Origin: JBPYCR01 sp051846915
GTDB taxonomy: Bacteria; Bacillota; Bacilli; Bacillales; Amphibacillaceae
Direction: 5' to 3'
Length of the DNA stretch: 64,000 bases
NCBI RefSeq assembly: GCF_051846915.1
Contig: NZ_JBPYCR010000010.1
Coordinates: 29,518-93,517 of the forward strand
This document shows, piece after piece, positions 16,085-24,923 of the stretch (position 1 is the stretch's first letter; every line of letters starts with the position of its first letter). The notes under the pieces were generated by a model that did no database searches, had not been told where the DNA came from, and saw nothing but the letters and a program-made list of their open reading frames with translations. Position numbers and translations under genes: made by a program.

Positions 16085-17794
16085 TTTCGATTTAAATTTC
16101 TTCGCTGAAAGCAGCATTTCCTGCGCGTGTTCCGCAGCAGCTTCGGTAATTTCTCTACCAGTAATCATTCTGCTTAATTCTTCTGCTTTTTCATTTATTG
16201 TTAACTCTTTTACAACTGTAGACGTACGACTTTCCGATTCCTTTTTTTCAATTAATTGGTGTGTGTCGGCCATTGAAGCTACTTGAGGCAAGTGGGTAAT
16301 ACATAAAACTTGAGAAGTAAGTGATGTTTCATATATTTTTTCCGCTATAGCCTGCGCAACTCGACCGCTTACACCTGTATCGACTTCATCGAAAATGACG
16401 CTTGTTACACCTTGATGTCTCGCAAATATCCCTTTCAAAGCAAGCATAATTCTTGAAAGTTCTCCACCCGAGGCAACTTTGTTTAATTCTTTCAATGGTT
16501 CCCCGGAATTTGTTGAAATCATAAATTGAATGATATCGTAACCATTATGATTTAAGTCATTTTCATTTAAATTTTCAGTCGGTTTGTCATGAAATTTTAT
16601 CGAGAATAACGTGTTTTCCAAATAAAGGTGCTTTAATTCATTGTGAATATCCAATTCTAATGCATGTGCTGCTTTTTTACGAAGGTTATGCAATTGTGCT
16701 GCTTTTTTCACGGCTTTATTAACTAATTTATCGATTTCTTTTATAAGATTTGTTAAATGAAAATCTTTATTCTTTATTTGTTCTATTTCTTTATTTACTT
16801 TGAGTCGATATTCCAAAATTTCGTTCACGGAAGAGCCGTACTTTCTTTTTAGTCGATTTATTTCATCAAGCCTTTCTTCGATGGCATCCAACTGGGCTGT
16901 ATCAAATTGCAGCGAATCTTTAAAGTCACGAAGGTCAGCACTTAATTCTTCAATAAGAAAATAGTGATCGGTTAACTTATCCGCTTTCTCTGCAATAAAT
17001 GGATCAAATGACCGATTCTCTTCCAAAGCGATTTTAGCTTTATTTAGCCATTCAAGTCCCTTTCGATCGCCATATAATGCATTATAGGCGTCTTGAACAC
17101 CAAGAAAAATTTTTTCAAAATTAACTAAATACGCCCGTTCTTTTTCCAAGTTCACATCTTCATCTTCATGTAATTCAGCCTGTTCAAGTTCATTTGCCTG
17201 GAATTGAAGCAAATCAAGACGTTGTGTTATTTCTTGTTCATTTTCACTTAATCGTTTATATTCTTTTTTTACGGCTTGGAGCTCATCGTATAATGTGGTA
17301 TATTCTTCTTTTACGTGTTGAATCGACTCTTGCGCATATAAATCAAGTAAATGGATATATTTAGAACGATCCATTAACGTTTGCGTTTCGTGCTGACCAT
17401 GAATATCAATTAATGTACTTCCTAATTTCTTTAAAATTGTTAAAGTCACTAATTTACCATTCACACGGCAGATACTTTTTCCGGAATCTGTAATTATGCG
17501 GTGGATGACAAGCATCCCATCTTCCATTTCCAGGCCATATTCATGCATCAGGGCATATATCGGATGATTTGAATTCGATTCATCTAATATAAATAAACCT
17601 TGAATTTCAGCCTGTTTTGTACCGTGTCTTACATAATGAACAGACCCTCGTTCTCCTGCCAATAATCCCACTGCATCGATAATAATCGATTTACCTGCCC
17701 CGGTTTCACCTGTCAGTACGGTGAGCCCATTTTGAAAAGTTATCGATATTCGATCAATAATCGCAAAGTCTTTAATCGACAGTTCGGTTAACAC
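16061..17794 (-). CDS. recN: DNA repair protein RecN
   Basis: 577-aa SMC-like ATPase of double-strand-break repair. Walker A GETGAGKSIIIDA is at about residue 30. Long coiled-coil arms are rich in E, K and L (about 150-370). The ABC signature SGGELSRIMLALK is at about 444, followed by Walker B SVIFDEVDTGVSG. Start is GTG with GAGGTG upstream. It lies in the conserved order argR-recN-spoIVB. Length agrees with the family (about 560-580 aa). Confidence 0.96.
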   Translation of the reverse strand: MLTELSIKDFAIIDRISITFQNGLTVLTGETGAGKSIIIDAVGLLAGERGSVHYVRHGTKQAEIQGLFILDESNSNHPIYALMHEYGLEMEDGMLVIHRIITDSGKSICRVNGKLVTLTILKKLGSTLIDIHGQHETQTLMDRSKYIHLLDLYAQESIQHVKEEYTTLYDELQAVKKEYKRLSENEQEITQRLDLLQFQANELEQAELHEDEDVNLEKERAYLVNFEKIFLGVQDAYNALYGDRKGLEWLNKAKIALEENRSFDPFIAEKADKLTDHYFLIEELSADLRDFKDSLQFDTAQLDAIEERLDEINRLKRKYGSSVNEILEYRLKVNKEIEQIKNKDFHLTNLIKEIDKLVNKAVKKAAQLHNLRKKAAHALELDIHNELKHLYLENTLFSIKFHDKPTENLNENDLNHNGYDIIQFMISTNSGEPLKELNKVASGGELSRIMLALKGIFARHQGVTSVIFDEVDTGVSGRVAQAIAEKIYETSLTSQVLCITHLPQVASMADTHQLIEKKESESRTSTVVKELTINEKAEELSRMITGREITEAAAEHAQEMLLSAKKFKSKQKVKADK

Positions 17795-17829
17795 GATTAA
17801 GATTCACCTCATTCATTAGCTTAAGTTAA

Positions 17830-18279
17830 TTACAGCATATCTAAAAAACGTTCTTGAATTAATTCCGCGTCAGCTTCCGTTCGGCAAATGATAAGGCAAG
17901 TATCATCGCCACATATCGTACCCATTATTTCATTCCAGTCCAGATTATCAATTAAAACTCCGATTGCATGTGCATTTCCAGGTAAAGTTCTTAACACGAT
18001 AAAAAGACTTGTATAATCAATTTTTACGAACGCATCCATAATTAATCTTTTCAATTTTTCTAACGGATTGAAGCGTTGATCCGCGGGTAAACTGTATTTA
18101 TAGTTTCCATTTATCGAAGGAACTTTAACTAGGTGAAGTTCTTTTATATCTCTAGAAATGGTCGCTTGGGTAACGTTATATCCGAGCGTTTTTAATTGAT
18201 CAACCAATTCATCCTGTGTTTCTATATCATTTTCCGTAATTAATTCCCGAATTTTTATATGGCGTTTAATTTTACTCAT
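17830..18279 (-). CDS. argR: Arginine repressor ArgR/AhrC
   Basis: 149-aa regulator of arginine biosynthesis and catabolism. It has an N-terminal winged helix (KRHIKIRELITENDIETQDELV...VTQATISRDIKELHL) and a C-terminal arginine-binding/hexamerisation domain with GTICGDDTCLIICR. The open frame runs further upstream, but ATG 18279 has GGGAGG 6 nt before it and gives the normal family length. Confidence 0.95.
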   Translation of the reverse strand: MSKIKRHIKIRELITENDIETQDELVDQLKTLGYNVTQATISRDIKELHLVKVPSINGNYKYSLPADQRFNPLEKLKRLIMDAFVKIDYTSLFIVLRTLPGNAHAIGVLIDNLDWNEIMGTICGDDTCLIICRTEADAELIQERFLDML

Positions 18280-18354
18280 AACGTACCTCCCAAATTGGCA
18301 AACGGAACAGTAAAAAAGATATTCTGTAAAGGCTGCAGCATCCACCTGGCTGCA

Positions 18355-19176
18355 TTATTTCTTCTTCAAAGCCTCGTGTGCTTCTTGAACGACTTGGCTT
18401 ATTTTATCATGTGACATACCACCATTGCTTTTAACATCTTTCTTCCATCCGAGATGGGCGAGGAACTCAATATTCCCATCTCCACCCGTTATCGGTGAAT
18501 GAGTCAGTCCTAGCAGTTCAAACTGATGTTCTTCCGCAAATGTTACGATTTTGTTTAATACATCTTCATGCACGCTTTTATCACGAACAACACCTTTTTT
18601 TCCTACGAATTCTCTTTTCGTCTCAAACTGTGGTTTAATTAGTGCAATGACATCACTGTTTTTTGCTAAGAGTAGTTTTAAAACAGGCAGAATCAACGTT
18701 AATGATATAAATGAAACATCGATTGTTGCAAGATCCGGTTCTCCGTGTTTTAACATATCTTCTGTCACATACCGGAAGTTCGTGCGCTCCATTACAATAA
18801 CTCGCTTGTCACTTCTTAACTTCCAATCGAGCTGGTTGTAGCCAACATCAATAGCATAGCTAAGCTTTACGCCATTTTGAAGAGCACAATCTGTGAATCC
18901 GCCTGTTGAAGAACCGATATCAATCATTACTTTATCTTTTACGTGAAGTGTAAAATAATGTAATGCTTTTTCCAGTTTTAAGCCACCCCGACCGACATAA
19001 GGAAGCAATTTACCTTTGACGGTCAATGGTATATCTTCTTTTACTTTCATTCCGGGCTTGTCCAGTAAATGGTTACTTGAATAAACTTGCCCTGCCATAA
19101 TGACACGTTTTGCCTTTTCTCTTGTTTCAATTAAATTCCTTTTTACTAATAATACATCCAGACGCTCTTTCTTCAT
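18355..19176 (-). CDS. yqxC: TlyA-family rRNA 2'-O-methyltransferase (YqxC)
   Basis: 273 aa. An N-terminal S4 RNA-binding domain (about 1-60, RLDVLLVKRNLIETREKAKRVI) is followed by an FtsJ-type methyltransferase domain with SAM motif MIDIGSSTGGFTDCAL and the DLATIDVSFISLTLILP block. Family members methylate 16S/23S rRNA ribose; older annotation calls them hemolysin TlyA. AGAGGAT precedes the ATG. Gene order with argR and recN is the usual one. Confidence 0.93.
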   Translation of the reverse strand: MKKERLDVLLVKRNLIETREKAKRVIMAGQVYSSNHLLDKPGMKVKEDIPLTVKGKLLPYVGRGGLKLEKALHYFTLHVKDKVMIDIGSSTGGFTDCALQNGVKLSYAIDVGYNQLDWKLRSDKRVIVMERTNFRYVTEDMLKHGEPDLATIDVSFISLTLILPVLKLLLAKNSDVIALIKPQFETKREFVGKKGVVRDKSVHEDVLNKIVTFAEEHQFELLGLTHSPITGGDGNIEFLAHLGWKKDVKSNGGMSHDKISQVVQEAHEALKKK

Positions 19177-19207
19177 TTTAATTATCCTCTTTTAGTAAAA
19201 TACATCA

Positions 19208-19783
19208 TTATTTTGTTTTAGGCAGTATACGTATTTTAAAGTTTTTCTCAATAAATGCAATAATTTTACCCGTATAAATAATTATATTGGTGGAAGAGTG
19301 TATGGCAAAATACTTCCCTATCGCCTTTCCTCCAACAGTCAGTGCAGCAATAAAGCTTGTCAGCAATACGGAAAGTGTTATTTGAGTCGTGCTCCCGCCA
19401 TCGCTGATCAAAAAAGCTACTTGCAAGACAACAATCGTTAATGCGCTTCCACTAACAATTCCTGATATATCACCAATAACATCATTACAAAAGCTTGCAA
19501 ATTTATCGGCATTCTTTATAATAATTACCGCTTCTCTTGCACCGGTAATTTTCTCTGATGCCATCGCATGAAAAGGCGCTTCTTTTGCAGCTGTCGAGGC
19601 AATACCGAGCATATCAAAAATAATTCCAGTAAAAACGATTAGAAGTACAATGATAAAACCAATGTACCAAGCCACTTGCTCCAGAAGTGCAGATGACACG
19701 ATTGAAAAAAAAGCCGCTAACACAAAAGTGATAACGGCTATGGTCAAACTGAATTTTAGAGATCTTTTTATTCGAGGGTGCAT
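19208..19783 (-). CDS. oapA: OapA, OLE-RNA-associated membrane protein
   Basis: 191-aa integral membrane protein with about four helices: 13-35, 38-62, 115-137 and 140-160. The segment between helices 2 and 3 (about 63-110) has the conserved FDMLGIASTAAKEAPFHAMAS and ADKFASFCNDVIGDISGIVSG. This resembles the DUF21/CNNM-like family that includes OapA, which binds OLE RNA at the membrane in B. halodurans. The C-terminal tail is basic. ATG at 19783 with GAGG 7 nt upstream; an in-frame TTG at 19795 is rejected. The gene lies directly downstream of an OLE RNA, the linkage that defines OapA. The molecular role is not settled. Confidence 0.88.
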   Translation of the reverse strand: MHPRIKRSLKFSLTIAVITFVLAAFFSIVSSALLEQVAWYIGFIIVLLIVFTGIIFDMLGIASTAAKEAPFHAMASEKITGAREAVIIIKNADKFASFCNDVIGDISGIVSGSALTIVVLQVAFLISDGGSTTQITLSVLLTSFIAALTVGGKAIGKYFAIHSSTNIIIYTGKIIAFIEKNFKIRILPKTK

Positions 19784-19828
19784 AATAAACCTCAACTTCT
19801 ATTATTATGTAAGTGAAGGGATGGCTGT

Positions 19829-20423
19829 TTAAAAAGTTAAAACTGCGGCTTAGGTCCAGCAGGTTTTCCCAGATAGCCACCTCGTGTTGCCACGAAGGCG
19901 GTTCCCCTTTAAGGCTATCTTGGCTTTGTCACCAAAAGCCAGACTGGATTACCACTTAGTCCACACTATAATCCTTTTTAAACATCCATCGGAACAGTCT
20001 AGGAGATTTCCTCAGCAGTCTTTTGTCATTCTCTAGCCTCTTTTGCAGTAGTGATTTCATAGAGATAAAAAGAACAATCCAGTGGCCACCTGAAATTGAT
20101 CATTTGCAAGCTCTACTCCTCTCACATACCACTCAAGGCAGGCTACGCTGTGCATAAGAGTCCCTTCCCTTATGCTACAGGTTCATACCCCATTCCATAC
20201 TGCAACTAGGCTTAGTTGCGAATACAGAGATGGGCCTCCGCGGTAATTGGGTCTACGCCCACATGCCTTTGTGGATCGCCCAAAAACCTTAACTCCCAGC
20301 ACTGACCCAAGGCTGGGCGCCTCAAGCCAGCACAAGGAACTTCATCGATATGCCCTTTGGCAGATTTTTAGGCCCGCCTTCAAGAATGGAGGACTGACTA
20401 GAATACTGCACCATCCCTTTTGT
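19829..20423 (-). ncRNA. ole: OLE RNA (ornate, large, extremophilic RNA)
   Basis: A 600-nt segment without any plausible gene, richer in GC than its surroundings and full of paired segments. Examples on the minus strand: GCATAAG...CTTATGC with an 8-10 nt loop (near 20167), AACTAAGCCTAGTT near 20213, the GGCGCCCAGCCTTGGG / CTGGG region near 20310, and a large 3' hairpin CAAGATAGCC...GGCTATCTGGG (19869-19922) enclosing GCCttcgtGGC. Length (about 610 nt in the type RNA), place between ispA and oapA, and strand all match OLE. OLE forms a membrane ribonucleoprotein with OapA/OapB and is linked to alcohol, cold and Mg tolerance (literature knowledge). The ends are estimates: 5' from the promoter, 3' from the last paired block. 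The exact boundaries need a covariance model (Rfam OLE). Confidence 0.9.
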
Positions 20424-20429
20424 ATTCTT

Positions 20430-20438
20430 ATTATACCA
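20430..20438 (-). promoter_or_regulatory. Extended -10 promoter in front of OLE RNA
   Basis: Minus strand TGGTATAAT: a consensus -10 with an upstream TG. No good -35 is seen at 17 nt. It predicts a transcript starting near 20423, at the start of the OLE-like sequence, so the RNA may be made independently of the ispA operon. Confidence 0.6.
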
Positions 20439-20516
20439 TAAATCATTCATTTATTCTATACATACAATGCCGACTGATGGAGGTATACAAATAAAAATAT
20501 TGTTAAAACAATTAGC

Positions 20517-21401
20517 CTATTGTTCGCGTTCACTAAAATGGTTAGTAAGCATATGTAAAGTAGAATTAGCTGCTTTTGCTTTATTTAATTCATCAAGCGC
20601 ATTATTTACATAGACCTGTTTTTTTTCAATAGCTCCATCCATTCCTAGTAGATTAGGATATGTGCTTTTTTGATTTTGGGCGTCACTTCCTACTGGTTTT
20701 CCCAATTTAGATTCGTCCCCGGTTACATCAAGTATATCATCTTGTACTTGGAAGATAAGTCCTAAATAATAGGCGAAGTTGTTTAAATGTTTTAACTGTG
20801 TTTCATCAGCATTGCCTAAATAGGCACCGGCCATGATGGCAAAGGTTAATAACTTTCCGGTTTTTAACGTATGAATGTGCTCTAATTCATGTAATGAAAT
20901 GTTTCTATCTTCTGATTTCATATCAAGTAATTGGCCAGCTACCATTCCTTTTGGACCACTTGCTGCAGCTAGCATATTCGTTAAATAAACTTTTTCTTTG
21001 TTAGCTAAAAGCGGATCACCGCTTATTACTTCGAAGCTATACGTCAATAGTGCATCTCCAGCTAAAATAGCTGTTGCTTCGTCAAACGCCTTATGATTGG
21101 TCGGTTTTCCGCGCCGAAAATTATCATCATCCATCGCTGGTAAATCATCATGAATTAACGAATATGTATGGACCATTTCCAATGCGATTGCAGCCGATAG
21201 TGCTTTGTTAGCATTTTTTTCATATGCTTCATAACTTGCCAATAAAAGAACTGGCCTTAATCTTTTTCCACCTGCTTGAACGGAATAAACCATGGACTCT
21301 TTCAAACGTTGCGGAATATCTAATTTTTCTAGATAATGATTTAATTCCTCTGCTATTATTTTCTTTTTATGGCTTATATAGGAACTCAATTTATCCTGCA
21401 C
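20517..21401 (-). CDS. ispA: Farnesyl/geranyl diphosphate synthase
   Basis: 294-aa trans-prenyltransferase that condenses IPP with DMAPP/GPP. The first aspartate-rich motif is DDLPAMDDDNFRRGKPT and the second DDILDVTGDESKLGK. Both are complete. The start is GTG, 9 nt after a GGGGGAA site and 3 nt after the xseB stop, so xseA-xseB-ispA are tightly coupled. dxs, which often follows in this cluster, is absent; OLE RNA and oapA follow instead. Confidence 0.93.
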   Translation of the reverse strand: MQDKLSSYISHKKKIIAEELNHYLEKLDIPQRLKESMVYSVQAGGKRLRPVLLLASYEAYEKNANKALSAAIALEMVHTYSLIHDDLPAMDDDNFRRGKPTNHKAFDEATAILAGDALLTYSFEVISGDPLLANKEKVYLTNMLAAASGPKGMVAGQLLDMKSEDRNISLHELEHIHTLKTGKLLTFAIMAGAYLGNADETQLKHLNNFAYYLGLIFQVQDDILDVTGDESKLGKPVGSDAQNQKSTYPNLLGMDGAIEKKQVYVNNALDELNKAKAANSTLHMLTNHFSEREQ

Positions 21402-21404
21402 GTC

Positions 21405-21638
21405 TTAGTCTTCCCCCTGTATTTCAAACGATTCTGTATCACCATGTTCATTCATTATCTCCGTCATCTTACTTTGAACATTTGATAATTTTTCATTACA
21501 AAGTTTGGAAAGCTCCATACCCTGCTGGTATAAGGAAATTGATTTTTCAAGTGGTACATCCCCTTCCTCCAATTGCTTTACAATTTCCTCTAATTTATTC
21601 ATCGCATCTTCAAACGATAATTCCTGTTCAGTAGTCAT
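21405..21638 (-). CDS. xseB: Exodeoxyribonuclease VII small subunit
   Basis: 77 aa, typical size. Conserved SFEDAMNKLEEIVKQLEEGDVPLEKSI block forming the helical hairpin that binds XseA. The start lies inside the xseA 3' end (11-nt overlap) with GGGAGGAG upstream, a sign of translational coupling. Confidence 0.93.
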   Translation of the reverse strand: MTTEQELSFEDAMNKLEEIVKQLEEGDVPLEKSISLYQQGMELSKLCNEKLSNVQSKMTEIMNEHGDTESFEIQGED

Positions 21639-22977
21639 TATTCTCCTCCCTTATATTCGTAATATGACAATTCAGTTCACCATCTAGCATTTTTATTGTA
21701 AGTTGTTCATTTTCATGCACTTCTGAAACAGATTTGATAATAATTTGATTTTCATTATAAGGAATGGCAAAACCGCGCCTCATAATTTCAAGTGGATTTA
21801 ATATAATTAGTTTTTCGATAACATTTTGGTTCTGATTTTGTTTGTGGTTTAGAAGTTGTCTCATAGATGTATTATTTTTTTTCACCAACTGTTTTAAATG
21901 GAGTGCGGCTTCAGTTATTTGCTTTTCTGGATGTCTGAGCGAAAGACGCTCATGTACGTTAGCAAAATTTCGTCTGTGGAATTGGAGTTTATGTTCGACA
22001 TTTACTTCTAATCTTTCTGCTGCTTTATCCAGTTGCTGTTCTTTTTGTAAGGTTAATTGCATTGGAAAACGAAAAGCATATGATTGTTTTAGCCGGTTTA
22101 AATGTTTTTGATGTGTAGCTACAAGTGATTGAAGCATACGGCTCATCGTCTGTTTGTTTTTGTTTATTCTTTCCTTCAAGTCTTCCTGCGATGGGACGGC
22201 GATTTCAGCGGCCCCCGTTGGTGTAGATGCACGGACGTCTGCAGCAAAATCACTAATGGTTATGTCTGTTTCATGTCCTACAGCTGAAATAATTGGTATT
22301 GTAGAATGGTAAATAGCTTTGGCAACAGCTTCCTCGTTAAACGCCCATAAATCCTCAATGGAACCCCCGCCACGCCCGACAATAAGCAAATCAAATGTAT
22401 TTAGGCGGTTCGCTAATTGAATGGCCCGTTCTATCATTGGTGCGGCTTGTGTGCCTTGGACAGAAACAGGGATGATCGTTGTTTTGACGACTGGAAATCT
22501 TCGTTGTAACGTAATTATAATATCCCGTATTGCAGCACCAGTTGGAGAGGTGATTATACCGATATGTTTTGGAAAAAAAGGAATTTGTTGTCTTTCCTTG
22601 TCAAAATAGCCTTCTTTTGTTAATTTTTCTTTCAGCTGTTCAAAAGCGAGATACAAGGAGCCTATTCCATCCGGTTCCATATGTTTTATATAAAGCTGAT
22701 ATTGACCATACGGCTCAAACACACTGATGTTACCAGTAATTAACACTTCCATTCCGTTTTCAGGCATGAATTTTAATCGGCGGTTATTCCCAGCGAACAT
22801 TACTGCTTGAATGCGGGAATGATTATCCTTTATCGTTAAGTACATATGCCCTCGGCTATGGTGTTTAAAGTTTGAGATTTCCCCTTTTAACATAATGCCT
22901 TGTAAATGTGCGTCTGTATCCATTTTTCGTTTAATGTATTTGGTAAGCGCGTTTACTGTTAAGTAGTTGTCTCGCAC
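21628..22977 (-). CDS. xseA: Exodeoxyribonuclease VII large subunit
   Basis: 449-aa catalytic subunit that degrades single-stranded DNA. An N-terminal OB fold (about 1-100) is followed by the catalytic region with GIITSPTGAAIRDI, VGRGGGSIEDLWAFN and SAVGHETDITISDFAADVRASTPTGAAE, then a long C-terminal coiled coil. Start is GTG; the Shine-Dalgarno is weak and lies inside the folD end, so coupling to folD is likely. Confidence 0.94.
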   Translation of the reverse strand: MRDNYLTVNALTKYIKRKMDTDAHLQGIMLKGEISNFKHHSRGHMYLTIKDNHSRIQAVMFAGNNRRLKFMPENGMEVLITGNISVFEPYGQYQLYIKHMEPDGIGSLYLAFEQLKEKLTKEGYFDKERQQIPFFPKHIGIITSPTGAAIRDIIITLQRRFPVVKTTIIPVSVQGTQAAPMIERAIQLANRLNTFDLLIVGRGGGSIEDLWAFNEEAVAKAIYHSTIPIISAVGHETDITISDFAADVRASTPTGAAEIAVPSQEDLKERINKNKQTMSRMLQSLVATHQKHLNRLKQSYAFRFPMQLTLQKEQQLDKAAERLEVNVEHKLQFHRRNFANVHERLSLRHPEKQITEAALHLKQLVKKNNTSMRQLLNHKQNQNQNVIEKLIILNPLEIMRRGFAIPYNENQIIIKSVSEVHENEQLTIKMLDGELNCHITNIREENNDY

Positions 22978-22980
22978 AGT

Positions 22981-23829
22981 CTATTCCAATCCTTTTGCAG
23001 CTTTAATTGTGTTTTTTAGTAACATCGTAATTGTCATTGGTCCTACTCCTTTAGGAACAGGTGTAATGTATGCTGCTTTTTTACCAACATCTTCAAAATC
23101 GACATCTCCAGTTAAAGATCCATCTTCCAATCGGTTCACACCAACATCAATGACAATCGCATCTTCTTTTACAGCATCTGCATGAATGACATGAGGTTTT
23201 CCCACGGCAACAATTAATATGTCTGCCATTTTTGTGTATGATTTTAAATTGACGGTTCTGGAATGACAGTGAGTAACTGTTACATGCTCGTTCAGTAGTA
23301 ATTGTCCGACCGGTTTTCCAACAATGTTACTGCGACCGATAATTACAGCATGCTTACCCTCTAATTCAATATTTGTTGATTTCAACATTGTTATAATTCC
23401 GTATGGGGTACAAGGTAGGAATGTATCTTCCCCAATCATCATCCGGCCAATATTTACGGGATGAAAACCATCTACATCTTTCCGTGGATTGATCGTTTCT
23501 ATAATAACTTGTTCGTCAATATGGTCAGGGAGCGGTAACTGAACTAAAATGCCATGTACCTTTTGATCTTCATTTAAGGTATTCACTACTTGTACAAGTT
23601 CATCCTCTGTCGTTTCCTTTGGCAATTCAATAACCTCTGAAGAAATCCCCACTTCAGCCGATGCCTTTTTCTTACCTTTGACATAGGATTTTGAAGCTGG
23701 ATCTTCTCCAACAAGTACTACAGTTAAATGTGGTGTTAATCCTTTTTTCGCTAATTCAGATACTTCCAGTTTCATATTTGTTCTTAGCTTTTGTGCCAAG
23801 TCTTTACCGCTGATGATTTCTGCATACAT
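22981..23829 (-). CDS. folD: Bifunctional methylene-THF dehydrogenase/cyclohydrolase FolD
   Basis: 282-aa enzyme that interconverts 5,10-methylene-THF and 10-formyl-THF. Family signatures: VVLVGEDPASKSYVKGKKKASAEVGI with the catalytic Lys, VQLPLPDHID, and the NADP-site PCTPYGIITMLK...AVIIGRSNIVGKPVGQLLL. Length is typical. ATG with AAGGGG upstream; it follows nusB by 14 nt. Confidence 0.96.
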   Translation of the reverse strand: MYAEIISGKDLAQKLRTNMKLEVSELAKKGLTPHLTVVLVGEDPASKSYVKGKKKASAEVGISSEVIELPKETTEDELVQVVNTLNEDQKVHGILVQLPLPDHIDEQVIIETINPRKDVDGFHPVNIGRMMIGEDTFLPCTPYGIITMLKSTNIELEGKHAVIIGRSNIVGKPVGQLLLNEHVTVTHCHSRTVNLKSYTKMADILIVAVGKPHVIHADAVKEDAIVIDVGVNRLEDGSLTGDVDFEDVGKKAAYITPVPKGVGPMTITMLLKNTIKAAKGLE

Positions 23830-23843
23830 CTGCTACGCCCCTT

Positions 23844-24221
23844 TTACGCAATGATTTTTGATAAAACACCATTTACAAATTTACCCGACTTGTCCTCTCC
23901 ATATAAATTGGCCAATTCAACAGCTTCATTTATAGAAACACCGAACGGGATATCTTCTTCATAGTTTATTTCATATGTTGCAATCCGCAATACTGTTTTT
24001 TCCACGGATGCCAATCGGTCAAAGGCCCAATTTTCAAGGTGTTTGGCAATGATTTGATCGATATCCAATTTATGTTTTATTACACCTGCTACCAAGACCT
24101 TTGTATATGAATAATTGTTTATATCTTCGATTAGGTCAAGGTCCATTGTTAAAATTTCATTATTTATATCAAGCTGAAACAACGTTTGAAAAGCTGTTTC
24201 TCTCGCTTTCGATCGACTCAT
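23844..24221 (-). CDS. nusB: Transcription antitermination factor NusB
   Basis: 125-aa all-helical NusB, part of the rRNA antitermination complex. It begins MSRSKARETAFQTLFQLD and ends with SINEAVELANLYGEDKSGKFVNGVLSKI, the two most conserved blocks. The frame is open 22 codons upstream, but the ATG at 24221 has AAGGAG 8 nt before it and the expected family start. Confidence 0.94.
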   Translation of the reverse strand: MSRSKARETAFQTLFQLDINNEILTMDLDLIEDINNYSYTKVLVAGVIKHKLDIDQIIAKHLENWAFDRLASVEKTVLRIATYEINYEEDIPFGVSINEAVELANLYGEDKSGKFVNGVLSKIIA

Positions 24222-24409
24222 CCTGTATGCTCCTTCTGTCTTTTCTTTCTCTACAAGTCCGTATTCAAAAAGGAGGATAAATTTCACGGAAGCTTAAACC
24301 GATTTTTTTCCTGGACTTTTTGAATAACCTCTACAAATAATATCATGATTAAGTATGCAATGCTAGAATGAAATCATACATTTCAAGCTCGTAAGATCGT
24401 TTGCTGTAA

Positions 24410-24449
24410 AAACAAACAAGGCCAGAGGATAAGCTATCCTGTGACCTTG
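24410..24449 (-). terminator. Terminator after yqhY
   Basis: 15-bp stem (CAAGGTCACAGGATA / TATCCTCTGGCCTTG, minus strand) with 3-nt loop, then TTTGTTTTT. It separates the acc-yqhY unit from nusB. The gap 24222-24454 holds nothing else. Confidence 0.85.
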
Positions 24450-24454
24450 AGTTA

Positions 24455-24853
24455 TTATTCGTTTAACGGCTCGTTGTTTACAGTTGGATCCATTTGGATT
24501 CCGACGACATGTATGTTTATTTCTGCTATTTCTAGTGCGGTCATGCTCTTTAATGATTGTCTGATTGTTGATTGTAACTTTTGTGCAACCTCCGGAATTG
24601 TTACCCCATAATTTAGTACGACATAAAGGTCGATGATAATTCCATTGTTGGTTAGATCAACTTTTACACCTTTACTATGTGTTTTCTTACCAAACCGTTC
24701 CACTACACCTGTAGCGAAATTGCCACGCATCGAAGATACTCCATCTACTTCCGATGCCGCAATTCCAGTAATCACCTCAATAACCTCAGGAGCAATTTCA
24801 ACCTTACCTAAATCAGGGTTGTTGCTAACATTTAACAATGGTTGTTCACTCAT
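24455..24853 (-). CDS. yqhY: Asp23/Gls24-family envelope stress protein YqhY
   Basis: 132-aa DUF322 (Asp23) protein. Conserved blocks: GKVEIAPEVIEVITGIAASEVDGVSSM and GIIIDLYVVLNYGVTIPEVA. In B. subtilis YqhY is encoded after accBC and affects control of acetyl-CoA carboxylase; the same order here supports a shared role. GGAGTG precedes the ATG. Confidence 0.9.
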   Translation of the reverse strand: MSEQPLLNVSNNPDLGKVEIAPEVIEVITGIAASEVDGVSSMRGNFATGVVERFGKKTHSKGVKVDLTNNGIIIDLYVVLNYGVTIPEVAQKLQSTIRQSLKSMTALEIAEINIHVVGIQMDPTVNNEPLNE

Positions 24854-24923
24854 ACTTTCACTCCTACTTTATATAATAAATATAATTCCAATATTCCATT
24901 TAAAAGTACTGAGTGTTTTCCTT

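Noticed and set aside
19829..20423. Group II intron as explanation for the large structured segment
   Set aside because: No intron-encoded reverse transcriptase, no interrupted gene, and no domain V-like AGC...GTT hairpin was found; context and length fit OLE RNA better.
20247..20441. Plus-strand open frame of 64 codons in the OLE RNA region
   Set aside because: No ribosome site, antisense to a structured RNA, and the sequence shows no protein-like bias.
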